Virus record (IMG/VR): IMGVR_UViG_3300034104_003015
Span: 1-42,313 of that record
Reading direction: 5' to 3' (one strand)
DNA from: a virus
Length of the DNA stretch: 42,313 nucleotides
Below the pieces are notes generated by a model. The model ran no database searches. It worked only from the letters and a program-made list of their open reading frames with translations, and was not told the origin of the DNA. The position numbers were made by a program, and so were the translations under genes. Shown here in pieces: positions 5,960 through 13,729 of this stretch; the stretch's first letter is position 1; every line of letters starts with the position of its first letter.

Positions 5960-7543
5960 ATGAGTCAAAATCCTTCTGATTTAAGAGAAATAATTAAAGC
6001 TGAATATATTAAATGTGCTCAAGACCCAGCACATTTCATGAAAAAATATTGTTATATTCAGCATCCCTTACAAGGAAAAATTATATTCAATCTATATCCA
6101 TTTCAAGGAAAAGTATTAAATTTATGGAAAGATAATCCATATAATATTGTATTAAAATCAAGACAATTAGGTATTTCAACACTATCAGCTGGTTATTCTT
6201 TATGGTTAATGATATTCCATAGAGATAAAAATATACTTTGTATTGCCACAAAGCAAGAAACAGCTAAAAACATGGTTACTAAAGTTAAATTCATGTTTGA
6301 TAATTTACCTAATTGGCTAAAAGTACAAGCCGTAGAAAATAACAAACTAACACTTAGGTTAGCAAATGGTTCTCAAATAAAAGCAGTATCAGCAGCGGGT
6401 GATGCCGGTCGATCAGAAGCAGTATCATTACTACTAATTGATGAGGCTGCATTTATTGAAGGTATTGATTCTATTTGGGCTTCAGCACAACAAACCTTAG
6501 CAACAGGTGGTGGTGCTATTGTGTTATCTACTCCATATGGTACAGGTAATTGGTTCCATAAAACATGGGTAGCAGCAGAAGCAAATGATAATGATTTCTT
6601 ACCTATTAAATTACCATGGTATGTTCATCCTGAAAGAGATGAAGCATGGAGAAAAAAACAAGACGAATTATTAGGTGATCCTAGATTAGCAGCACAAGAG
6701 TGTGATTGCGATTTTAGTACTTCTGGTGATGTTGTATTTTATCCTGAATGGATAGAATTTATTAAAGAAACAACAATACAAGAACCTGTAGAACGTAGAG
6801 GTGTGGATAAAAATTTATGGGTTTGGGAAAGTCCAAATTACACTCAAAATTATATGGTGTTAGCTGATGTAGCTAGAGGTGATGGTAAAGACTTTTCAGC
6901 GGCCCATGTTATTCATATTGAAACAAACACACAAGTAGCAGAATATAAAGGTCAAATGCCACCTAAAGAATTTGGATACTTTTTAGTATCTTTAGCTACT
7001 GAATATAATGATGCTTTATTAGTAATTGAAAATGCTAATGTAGGTTGGTCTACATTAGATTCAGCTATTGAACGAGGTTATAGAAATTTATATTACTCAC
7101 CTAAATCAGATTCAGGTAATTCAGATTCTTATTTTGATCAATTTTCAGATCATTCTAAAATGACACCTGGTTTCACAATGTCTTTAAGAACTCGTCCTTT
7201 AGTAATTAATAAATTTAGAGAATATATTGGTGATAAAAGTGTTACTATTAAATCTAAACGATTACTAGAAGAAATGAAAGTATTCATTTGGAAAAATGGT
7301 AGACCAGAAGCACAATCAGGATATAACGATGATTTAATTATGAGTTTTGCTACAGGTATGTACTTAAGAGATACTTCATTAAAATTTAAATCACAAAACC
7401 TAGAAATGTCTAGAGCAACATTAGGTAATATGTCTGTTAATAGAACAGGATTTACGGGTGCTTATGGTTCTAGTGTTCCTAACCCATATAGTATACAAAA
7501 TGGAATGGGTGGAGCAGAAGATATTAGTTGGTTAATACGATAA
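5960..7543 (+). CDS. 17: Terminase large subunit (gp17-like)
   Basis: This 527-aa protein is the DNA-packaging motor and headful nuclease. The ATPase domain has a deviant Walker A (KSRQLGIST, residues 66-74), Walker B LLLIDEAAF (157-165, catalytic Glu162) and the coupling motif STPYGTGNWF (190-199). The C-terminal RNase H-like nuclease shows acidic residues in ADVARGDGKDFSAA (D303), ENANVGW (about 358) and NDDLIMSFATGMY (about 469). It docks on the portal vertex. It is somewhat shorter than T4 gp17 (610 aa), mainly at the ends. It starts 1 nt after the upstream gene with no motif of its own, so it is probably cotranscribed with the spanin-like pair. No clear small terminase gene lies next to it. 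Confidence 0.97.
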   Translation: MSQNPSDLREIIKAEYIKCAQDPAHFMKKYCYIQHPLQGKIIFNLYPFQGKVLNLWKDNPYNIVLKSRQLGISTLSAGYSLWLMIFHRDKNILCIATKQETAKNMVTKVKFMFDNLPNWLKVQAVENNKLTLRLANGSQIKAVSAAGDAGRSEAVSLLLIDEAAFIEGIDSIWASAQQTLATGGGAIVLSTPYGTGNWFHKTWVAAEANDNDFLPIKLPWYVHPERDEAWRKKQDELLGDPRLAAQECDCDFSTSGDVVFYPEWIEFIKETTIQEPVERRGVDKNLWVWESPNYTQNYMVLADVARGDGKDFSAAHVIHIETNTQVAEYKGQMPPKEFGYFLVSLATEYNDALLVIENANVGWSTLDSAIERGYRNLYYSPKSDSGNSDSYFDQFSDHSKMTPGFTMSLRTRPLVINKFREYIGDKSVTIKSKRLLEEMKVFIWKNGRPEAQSGYNDDLIMSFATGMYLRDTSLKFKSQNLEMSRATLGNMSVNRTGFTGAYGSSVPNPYSIQNGMGGAEDISWLIR

Positions 7544-7557
7544 TATTTATAATTAAT
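7544..7557 (+). promoter_or_regulatory. TATTTAT-type motif before portal gene
   Basis: TATTTATAATTAAT starts on the base after the terminase stop codon and lies 28 nt before the portal ATG (7572). Confidence 0.5.
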
Positions 7558-7571
7558 AAAATAACAATAAA

Positions 7572-9440
7572 ATGGCAGATACAAGTTTATTCTCACGTCT
7601 AAAACGATTATTCTCTACAGACGTAGTAATGAGAAATGAGGGTGGTAATCAACTTAAAGTAATGGATGTTAACACCATTCAACAAACTGGTGATTTAATA
7701 AATAATTCTTTAGCTGATAGATACAATAGAATATACTCTCCTAATGCTTCATCATTATATGGACAGCAATTAAATCTAAACTATCAATACTTACGTACCC
7801 AATTATATTCAGATTATGATATTATGGATGCGGATGCTATTGTAGGTTCAGCATTAGACATTATAGCTGATGAGTCTACATTAAAAGATGATATGAATGA
7901 AGTATTATCTATTCGTTCATCAGACGAAAACATTCAAAGAATATTATATAATTTATTCTATGATGTATTAAATATTGAATTCAACTTATGGTCTTGGATT
8001 CGCCAAATGTGTAAATATGGTGATTTTTTCTTAAAATTAGAAATTGCTGAAAAATTTGGTGTATATAATGTTATACCATATACAGCATATCACATTGAAC
8101 GACAAGAACATTATGATCCTAAAAATCCAGCATCTGTTCGTTTCCAGTATAAAGCTGATGGGTTTTATTCAGGTGATGGTTACTATAGTACACCTACATT
8201 AGGTCAAAAGAATGAGCCAGGTATATTTTTTGATAATTATGAAATTGCTCACTTTAGATTAATCACTGATGTTAATTACTTACCTTATGGTAGATCTTAT
8301 TTAGAACCAGCTCGTCGTTTATATAAACAATATGCATTAATGGAAGATGCAATGTTAATCCATCGCGTAGTTCGTTCACCAGAAAAACGTACTTTCTTTA
8401 TTAATGTTGGTTCTATTCCACCTAATGAAGTTGAAGCATTTATGCAGAAAACTATTAGTTCAATGAAACGTACTCCGTTAATGGACCAAAAGACAGGTGA
8501 ATATAACTTAAAATATAATATGCAAAACTTACTAGAAGATTTTTATATTCCAGTAAGAGGTAATGACCAAGCAACACGTATTGATAATACTAAAGGTTTA
8601 GATTATGATGGTATTCAAGATGTTGAATATTTAAGAGATAAGTTATTTGCAGCGTTAAAAGTACCTAAAGCATTTTTAGGTTATGATAAAGATTTACAAG
8701 GTAAAGCTACATTAGCAGCAGAAGATATTAGATTTGCTCGTACAATTGATAGAATACAACGTATTACATTATCAGAATTATATAAAATTGCATTAGTACA
8801 TTTATATGTACAAGGTTATACTAATGAAGAATTAACAAACTTCGAATTATCATTAACAACACCATCAATCATATACGAACAAGAACGTATTATGCTAATG
8901 AAAGAAAAAGTAGATTTAGCTAAAAATATGATTGAAACTAAATTAATGCCTTCAGATTGGATTTATGATAATTTATTTAGATTCTCAGAAGATCAATTAG
9001 ATGAATATAGAGATTTAATGATTGAAGATGCTAAACGTGAATTCCGTATAACTCAAATTAGAGAAGAAGGTAATGATCCAATAGAAACAGGTAAATCATA
9101 TGGTACACCACACGATCTAGCTAGTTTATATAGTAAAAATGGTGGAGCACCTGGTGAATTACCATTACCATATGATAATGATACTCAATTAGGTCGTCCA
9201 AAAGAAAAAGTATCTAGTATTAATACTCAAGATAATGCGTTTGGTCGTGATAGATTAGGCGTTAAAGATATGAAAACTGATGACCAGTCTGGATATAGTA
9301 ATTCAAAATCAATGATGGAAAATGCTAAAACATCTTTATTAAAGAATAAAAGAATATTAGAAGAGGTTGATAAAAAGTTAGTGTCTTTTAAAAAAGATGA
9401 AGGAAATTCGTTACTTGATGAATCCCAAATTAGAGAATAA
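7572..9440 (+). CDS. 20: Portal protein (gp20-like)
   Basis: This 622-aa protein is the dodecameric portal ring through which DNA enters and leaves the head. It has the gp20 pattern: early LFSRLKRLFSTD, then YDIMDADAIVGSALDIIADE, a region with HRVVRSPEKRTFFINVG, and the characteristic EYLRDKLFAALKVPKAFLGY followed by GKATLAAEDIRFARTIDRIQ (about residues 355-398). The C-terminal 120 residues are polar and likely disordered or head-internal. It is longer than T4 gp20 (524 aa). It is followed by a TATTTAT motif and the next head gene. Confidence 0.97.
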   Translation: MADTSLFSRLKRLFSTDVVMRNEGGNQLKVMDVNTIQQTGDLINNSLADRYNRIYSPNASSLYGQQLNLNYQYLRTQLYSDYDIMDADAIVGSALDIIADESTLKDDMNEVLSIRSSDENIQRILYNLFYDVLNIEFNLWSWIRQMCKYGDFFLKLEIAEKFGVYNVIPYTAYHIERQEHYDPKNPASVRFQYKADGFYSGDGYYSTPTLGQKNEPGIFFDNYEIAHFRLITDVNYLPYGRSYLEPARRLYKQYALMEDAMLIHRVVRSPEKRTFFINVGSIPPNEVEAFMQKTISSMKRTPLMDQKTGEYNLKYNMQNLLEDFYIPVRGNDQATRIDNTKGLDYDGIQDVEYLRDKLFAALKVPKAFLGYDKDLQGKATLAAEDIRFARTIDRIQRITLSELYKIALVHLYVQGYTNEELTNFELSLTTPSIIYEQERIMLMKEKVDLAKNMIETKLMPSDWIYDNLFRFSEDQLDEYRDLMIEDAKREFRITQIREEGNDPIETGKSYGTPHDLASLYSKNGGAPGELPLPYDNDTQLGRPKEKVSSINTQDNAFGRDRLGVKDMKTDDQSGYSNSKSMMENAKTSLLKNKRILEEVDKKLVSFKKDEGNSLLDESQIRE

Positions 9441-9451
9441 GAAATACTACA

Positions 9452-9465
9452 TATTTATAATAAAA
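9452..9465 (+). promoter_or_regulatory. TATTTAT-type motif before head gene cluster
   Basis: TATTTATAATAAAA, the form closest to the consensus, 24 nt before the ATG at 9476. Confidence 0.5.
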
Positions 9466-9475
9466 CAATTTAGGA

Positions 9476-10330
9476 ATGAGTGTAAAACATTCAAAATATA
9501 AGAATACTGGTATATTATTTGAATTACTAGTCAGACAAATAACAGCTGATACATTATCAGGTACTGATTCTAAGGCAGCTAAAATTTTGAAAAAACATTT
9601 TGTCAAAACTGAATTAGGCAAAGAATATAAATTATATGAAACTTTACTTAACCATAATAAGTTAAGTGAAGGTAAAGCTGACTTAATAATTAACACATTA
9701 TTAGAAAACGCTAAGTACCTAAACAGATCAGCATTACGTCGTCAAAAATATAATTTAATTAAAGAAATTAAAGAAAATTATAATATTGATGAGTTTTTCA
9801 AAACAAAATTACCTAACTATAAAACTCAAGCAGCTTTATATACATTATTAGAATTATATAGTGAATCTAAAGCACCTAATCCTAATGAAGTAATAGCTAA
9901 TAAATTAATATTATTAGAACACTTAACATCTACTCCTGTAACTCCTAAAGTAAAAGATACTTTAATGGAAGAATTTAAAACATATGACAAAGATGTTCGT
10001 ATGTTAACATACAGAGTAATGTTAGAAAAATTTAATTCTAAATACTCAGATTTAAATAATGAACAAAAATTAGTATTAAGAGAGTTTATTAATTGTGTAG
10101 ATAATCCAGATAAACTTAAAGAATTTTATAATGTTAAAGTTCAAGAAATTAAAACTAGTTTATCTAAATTAAATAAAAAAGTAGAAGATAAAGCTACAAA
10201 TATTAAAATAAATGAAGTACATAACATGTTAACTATTTTATCTAAAACAGATAGAATAGATAACAATGATATGACTAATTTACTTCATTATTATGAATTA
10301 TTAGCAGAATTATATAAAATTCATGGATAA
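9476..10330 (+). CDS. Hypothetical head-region protein between portal and protease
   Basis: This 284-aa, all-helical, Lys-rich protein begins MSVKHSKYKNTGILFELLVR. I see no enzyme motif, signal or membrane segment. Helical segments alternate through its whole length, with Leu-rich heptad-like stretches near residues 120-150 and 235-280. Uncharacterised virion-associated proteins are common at this place in T4-like phages, between gp20 and gp21, where T4 has the prohead core genes 67 and 68. A role in prohead core assembly or head structure is therefore likely but not shown. It overlaps the next gene by 8 nt (ATGGATAA), suggesting translational coupling. Confidence 0.75.
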   Translation: MSVKHSKYKNTGILFELLVRQITADTLSGTDSKAAKILKKHFVKTELGKEYKLYETLLNHNKLSEGKADLIINTLLENAKYLNRSALRRQKYNLIKEIKENYNIDEFFKTKLPNYKTQAALYTLLELYSESKAPNPNEVIANKLILLEHLTSTPVTPKVKDTLMEEFKTYDKDVRMLTYRVMLEKFNSKYSDLNNEQKLVLREFINCVDNPDKLKEFYNVKVQEIKTSLSKLNKKVEDKATNIKINEVHNMLTILSKTDRIDNNDMTNLLHYYELLAELYKIHG

Positions 10331-10784
10331 GCTAAAAATACTTATTAAAAAAGCTTTAGAAGAAGAATCGGTAACTGGAGCTGGCCCATCAGCTGGTACT
10401 TTTACTCCAGGGACAGGTGCTCAATATGCTACACCAAACGCATTTAAAAAAGGTACTAATTCAAAAGGTACTAAAAATATATACTACTATAAACTGGGTT
10501 TTAAGCCGGTTAAACAAACTAAACTAAGTGAGGCGCAACTAGATACTGATGCGTATATAGACAGTTTAAATATAGAAGATAAGAGCTTAAAAACACATAT
10601 CAAATCAAGATTAGAAGGATTTGATACTATAGAGAAAAAATTAAATGAATTAGTACCATTATTGCAAAAAGCAAAACAACGTACATTAGATTATTATAAA
10701 AATAAACCTAATTACAGTGTAGTATATGGTACAGATTTAGCAAATGATTATTTAACAGACTTAATAGATTTATTCAAAAATTAA
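10323..10784 (+). CDS. Small head protein with capsid-like cleavage segment
   Basis: This 153-aa protein begins with a basic helix, MDKLKILIKKALEEE, then carries TGAGPSAGTFTPG (residues 18-30). That matches residues 63-75 of the major capsid protein at 12 of 13 positions (TGAGSSAGTFTPG). In both, the motif directly follows an acidic L/V-x-E site, consistent with prohead-protease processing. A stretch of low-complexity Gly/Asn/Lys follows, then a helical C terminus (about residues 65-153). I infer that it is delivered into the prohead and cut by gp21, perhaps as a core (gp67/68-like) or internal protein. It overlaps the upstream gene by 8 nt, and the next gene follows after 3 nt. Confidence 0.65.
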   Translation: MDKLKILIKKALEEESVTGAGPSAGTFTPGTGAQYATPNAFKKGTNSKGTKNIYYYKLGFKPVKQTKLSEAQLDTDAYIDSLNIEDKSLKTHIKSRLEGFDTIEKKLNELVPLLQKAKQRTLDYYKNKPNYSVVYGTDLANDYLTDLIDLFKN

Positions 10785-10787
10785 AAT

Positions 10788-11018
10788 ATGGCAACAATAC
10801 CTGTAAACCCATCAGCAACATTATTAAGTGGATCAGCCTCAGTAACTGGTTCTTTTGCTGGTTTCACAGTAGCACAAGCAGTTACTTTTACTGGATTAAA
10901 AGACGCAAATGGTACTAATTTAGTAGGAAATGGATTAACATTCGCTTCAGGAATGACAGTTCCTATTTATGTGACTAGTGCATCAATATCAGCAGGAGCA
11001 ATATTACTTTATAACTAA
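10788..11018 (+). CDS. Small beta-rich structural protein
   Basis: This 76-aa protein is rich in Ser, Thr, Ala, Gly and Val (TLLSGSASVTGSFAGFTVAQ...), with no Cys and few charges, ending ISAGAILLYN. The composition and beta pattern suggest a virion surface protein such as a head decoration or a small trimer, but no family is recognised. It lies 3 nt after the preceding gene and 8 nt before the next, within the head-maturation cluster, and has no promoter motif of its own. Confidence 0.65.
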   Translation: MATIPVNPSATLLSGSASVTGSFAGFTVAQAVTFTGLKDANGTNLVGNGLTFASGMTVPIYVTSASISAGAILLYN

Positions 11019-11026
11019 TTATAAAC

Positions 11027-11797
11027 ATGAAAACATTACAAGAACAATATACTTTAATTAACGAAGGTAAAGGAGATAAAAATTTCTTCTTAAAACAAGC
11101 ACGCCATTTATTCCCTGAGTATGTAAATCAATATACTGACTATAATAATGCTGTAAAAATTTTAAAATCAAAGAGTATTTTACACGAAAATATAAATACT
11201 ATATCTACTTCTACTAAATCTATATTTCAAATATTTAAAGAAAATATAAATGAAATGAATATGGATAAAGTATATAAAGTATTTGATTATTTTAAAGATA
11301 AATCATACGAATTTACAAAAGATGTAAAACCAGTAATGAATAAAATGGGTTTAACATCAGATGAACAACAAGAAGTTGAAGTAATGTTATTTGATTATGA
11401 TAGAGAATATGATGAGATAGATGAGATATTAGCTGAAGCTATTGGTGTTAAAAATAAAAAAGAATATGGTGATCAAAATGAATTTGAATCAATTGATAAA
11501 GATGTTCAAAAAGCATTAGATAACCAATTTGACTATAAAGATAAGAAAAATATTGATAATGTTTATGGTACATCTTTCTTAAATGGCTACTATGCTGAAA
11601 TGAAAGATCCTAAAAATTCTAAAAAAACACCTGACGAAATAAAACAAATTGTTTTAAAAAACATGGATAAAAACATAAATTATTATGCTGAAAATGCTAT
11701 GTTTGGAACAAAAGGTGTTGGATTTAAAGAAATGAAAGATACTGAACCTGTTAAAGGTAAGTATAAATCAAGTGGATATGGCGATTTAAAAAAATAA
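11027..11797 (+). CDS. Candidate prohead core or internal head protein
   Basis: This 256-aa charged, helical protein begins MKTLQEQYTLINEGKGDKNF. This start resembles the T4 internal-protein capsid-targeting sequence (MKTYQEFIAEA), with a possible gp21 site at I-N-E/G (residues 11-14). A middle segment (residues 89-130, KVYKVFDYFKDK...) is followed by an acidic run (YDREYDEIDEILAEAIG) and a Lys/Asn-rich tail. The ARHLFPEYVN...NNAVKILKSKSI segment (about residues 26-52) looks like a conserved block. It lies 1 nt before the protease gene, which fits a core protein. Exact role unknown. Confidence 0.65.
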   Translation: MKTLQEQYTLINEGKGDKNFFLKQARHLFPEYVNQYTDYNNAVKILKSKSILHENINTISTSTKSIFQIFKENINEMNMDKVYKVFDYFKDKSYEFTKDVKPVMNKMGLTSDEQQEVEVMLFDYDREYDEIDEILAEAIGVKNKKEYGDQNEFESIDKDVQKALDNQFDYKDKKNIDNVYGTSFLNGYYAEMKDPKNSKKTPDEIKQIVLKNMDKNINYYAENAMFGTKGVGFKEMKDTEPVKGKYKSSGYGDLKK

Positions 11798-11798
11798 A

Positions 11799-12410
11799 AT
11801 GAAACAAGTATTAATAGAAACGCAATTATTTAGCCCTAAGCCCATTAAATTAACTGAAAGCATTACTGCTAGTGGTAATCCATTAGTTGAAGGTATTTTA
11901 GCTACAGTTGAAGTAAAAAACGGAAACGGTAGATATTATGCTCGTAAATTATGGGAACGTGAATTAGAAAAATATATGCAATCTGTTAATGAAAATAGAG
12001 CATTAGGTGAGTTAGATCACCCTGATTCATCAATTATAAATTTAAAAAATGTATCTCATAATATAAAAAAAGTATGGTGGAATGGTGACAATATATTAGG
12101 TGCTATAGAAATTTTACCTACACCCTCAGGCAATATTTTAAAAGCATTAATTGACAGTGGTGTAACAATTGGTGTATCTTCACGCGGTATGGGTTCGTTA
12201 GAACAAAGAGGTAACGTGATGGAAGTACAAGAAGATTTTGAATTATTATGTTGGGATTTTGTTTCAACACCATCAAATCCAGGCTCATGGATGTATCCAG
12301 TAAAAAGTGCTATGAATGAGAGTTTAATGAGAGATATTAATAAATACTCTAGAATAAACTCAATAGTGACAGAAATTCTATGTGCTAACGGATCTTGCCC
12401 TATATTTTAA
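11799..12410 (+). CDS. 21: Prohead core protease (gp21-like)
   Basis: This 203-aa serine protease matures the prohead by cutting scaffold, core and capsid proteins at L/I-x-E sites. The signature residues are His74 in GELDHP and Ser127/Ser128 in TIGVSSRGMG, spaced as in the gp21/herpes-assemblin-like family (U9/S78 type). GRYYARKLWERELEKY, near the start, is also typical. Length is close to T4 gp21 (212 aa). An N-terminal L-T-E (KLTES, residues 18-20) could be an autoprocessing site. It is followed by a clear terminator, so it is the last gene of the portal-protease unit; scaffold and capsid are transcribed separately. Confidence 0.95.
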   Translation: MKQVLIETQLFSPKPIKLTESITASGNPLVEGILATVEVKNGNGRYYARKLWERELEKYMQSVNENRALGELDHPDSSIINLKNVSHNIKKVWWNGDNILGAIEILPTPSGNILKALIDSGVTIGVSSRGMGSLEQRGNVMEVQEDFELLCWDFVSTPSNPGSWMYPVKSAMNESLMRDINKYSRINSIVTEILCANGSCPIF

Positions 12411-12443
12411 ATTAACCCCTTTATTAATAGTATTAATAAATCG

Positions 12444-12473
12444 ATGCCTCTCAAAAAGAGGCATTTCTTTTTC
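12444..12473 (+). terminator. Intrinsic terminator after protease gene
   Basis: ATGCCTCT (12444-12451), loop CAAAA, AGAGGCAT (12457-12464), then TTCTTTTT. It separates the protease transcript from the scaffold/capsid transcript. Confidence 0.88.
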
Positions 12474-12565
12474 CACTCCTGTGTATTTTTCAAAAATCCG
12501 GACATATGTATATTAGAATATACTGCCCGTTTCCCTTATGCAGTATTTGATATTAACAATTCTAT

Positions 12566-12589
12566 TACACTTCCCCCCTAATAAGTGTA
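12566..12589 (+). promoter_or_regulatory. C6-loop inverted repeat upstream of scaffold gene
   Basis: TACACTT (12566-12572) and AAGTGTA (12583-12589) form a 7-bp stem with a loop containing six consecutive C, rare in this AT-rich sequence. It lies 32 nt before the scaffold ATG. It may be an operator, a promoter-proximal element or an mRNA 5' structure. A related sequence, GTGTATTTTTCAAAAATC, is seen at about 12481. Confidence 0.35.
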
Positions 12590-12606
12590 TTTCCAAAACA
12601 AAATTT

Positions 12607-12610
12607 GAGG
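12607..12610 (+). promoter_or_regulatory. Shine-Dalgarno-like GAGG for scaffold gene
   Basis: TTTGAGG lies 10 nt before the ATG at 12621. It is one of the few SD-like sites in the window; most other starts have A-rich leaders. Confidence 0.5.
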
Positions 12611-12620
12611 ACAAAAAACA

Positions 12621-13694
12621 ATGAGTACAAAAAGAGATTTGCTTAAGGAAGCTATCGAAGATGCTAAAGCAGTTAAAGAAACAGCTATAGCAAACGCAAA
12701 AGCAGTTCTTGAGGAAGCTTTCACACCTCATTTAAAATCTATGTTAGCAGCTAAACTTCAAGAAATGGAAGATGAAGATTTAGACGAAGCTAAAATGGAC
12801 GATTTAGATGAAATGAAAGATGAAAAAGAGCTTGATGAAGCTAGTGAAGAAATCAAAGAAGAAGATTTAATCAATGATCCTAAAGGTCCAACAGCACACG
12901 GTAACGTAGCTGAGGAAGAAGAATCATTAGATGAATTAAACTTAGATGAATTATTAGCTGAATTAGAAGCAGAAGAAATGTCAGAAGCAAAAGAAGAAGA
13001 CATGACTGAAGCTAAAAAAGATGACGAAGATAAAAAAGATCTTAAAGAAGCTGAAGAAGAAGTTGAAACTGAAGAAGAAATCAACATCGAAGACATGACT
13101 GAAGAAGATTTAAAATCATTTATCGAAGACGTTATTAAAGACATGGTTGAAGCTGGCGAATTAGAAGCTGGTGAAGGCATGGAAGGTGAAGAAGGTGAAG
13201 AAATGGCTGGTGAAGAAGAAATGGCTGGTGAAGAAGAAGTTTCAATTGACGAATTATTAGCAGAAATCGAAAAAGAAGAAAAAATGGATGAAGCTAAAGA
13301 AGGTGATATGGATGAAGCATATTCTAAAATGAAAAAAGATTTAGATGAAGCTTACAAAACTATCGAGTCAATGAGAAAAGATATCAATGAAGTAAATTTA
13401 TTAAACGCTAAATTACTTTACACTAACAAAATTTTCAAAGCTAAAAACTTAACTGAATCACAAAAAGTAAAAGTTTTAAACGCATTCGACAAAGCAACAA
13501 CTGTTAAAGAAACTAAATTAGTTTACGAAACATTAACTGAAGGATTAAAAGAAAAATCTAAATCACCAGTTAACGAATCATTAAAAACAAGTTTAGCTTC
13601 TAAAGTTACTACAACATCAACTGCAAAACAACCGATTGTTGAAGTTACTGAAGCATTTAAGAGAATGCAAAGAATTGCAGGAATTATTAAATAA
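12621..13694 (+). CDS. 22: Prohead scaffold / core protein (gp22-like)
   Basis: This 357-aa protein is extremely acidic in its centre (about residues 48-235, runs of Glu/Asp with Ala, Met and Lys), with helical ends. The N terminus (KRDLLKEAIEDAKAVKETAI) is a charged amphipathic helix. The C terminus (VTEAFKRMQRIAGIIK) matches the RMQRxAGI ending I know from T4-like gp22 scaffolds. Scaffolds form the prohead core and are degraded by gp21. Many L/I-x-E sites are present. It is longer than T4 gp22 (269 aa), mainly by expansion of the acidic, partly repeated segment (EEMAGEEEMAGEEE). It directly precedes the capsid gene, as in T4. Confidence 0.92.
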   Translation: MSTKRDLLKEAIEDAKAVKETAIANAKAVLEEAFTPHLKSMLAAKLQEMEDEDLDEAKMDDLDEMKDEKELDEASEEIKEEDLINDPKGPTAHGNVAEEEESLDELNLDELLAELEAEEMSEAKEEDMTEAKKDDEDKKDLKEAEEEVETEEEINIEDMTEEDLKSFIEDVIKDMVEAGELEAGEGMEGEEGEEMAGEEEMAGEEEVSIDELLAEIEKEEKMDEAKEGDMDEAYSKMKKDLDEAYKTIESMRKDINEVNLLNAKLLYTNKIFKAKNLTESQKVKVLNAFDKATTVKETKLVYETLTEGLKEKSKSPVNESLKTSLASKVTTTSTAKQPIVEVTEAFKRMQRIAGIIK

Positions 13695-13729
13695 AAAATT
13701 TAAAAACTAAAAACCAAAAATTAAAAACA

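Noticed and set aside
9430-9696. Minus-strand 88-aa ORF at the start of the head-region gene
   Set aside because: No start context; opposite a well-supported + strand gene that has its own motif.
12758-13180. 140-aa minus-strand Ser-rich ORF opposite the scaffold gene
   Set aside because: Shadow of the Glu/Asp/Ala codons of the acidic scaffold.
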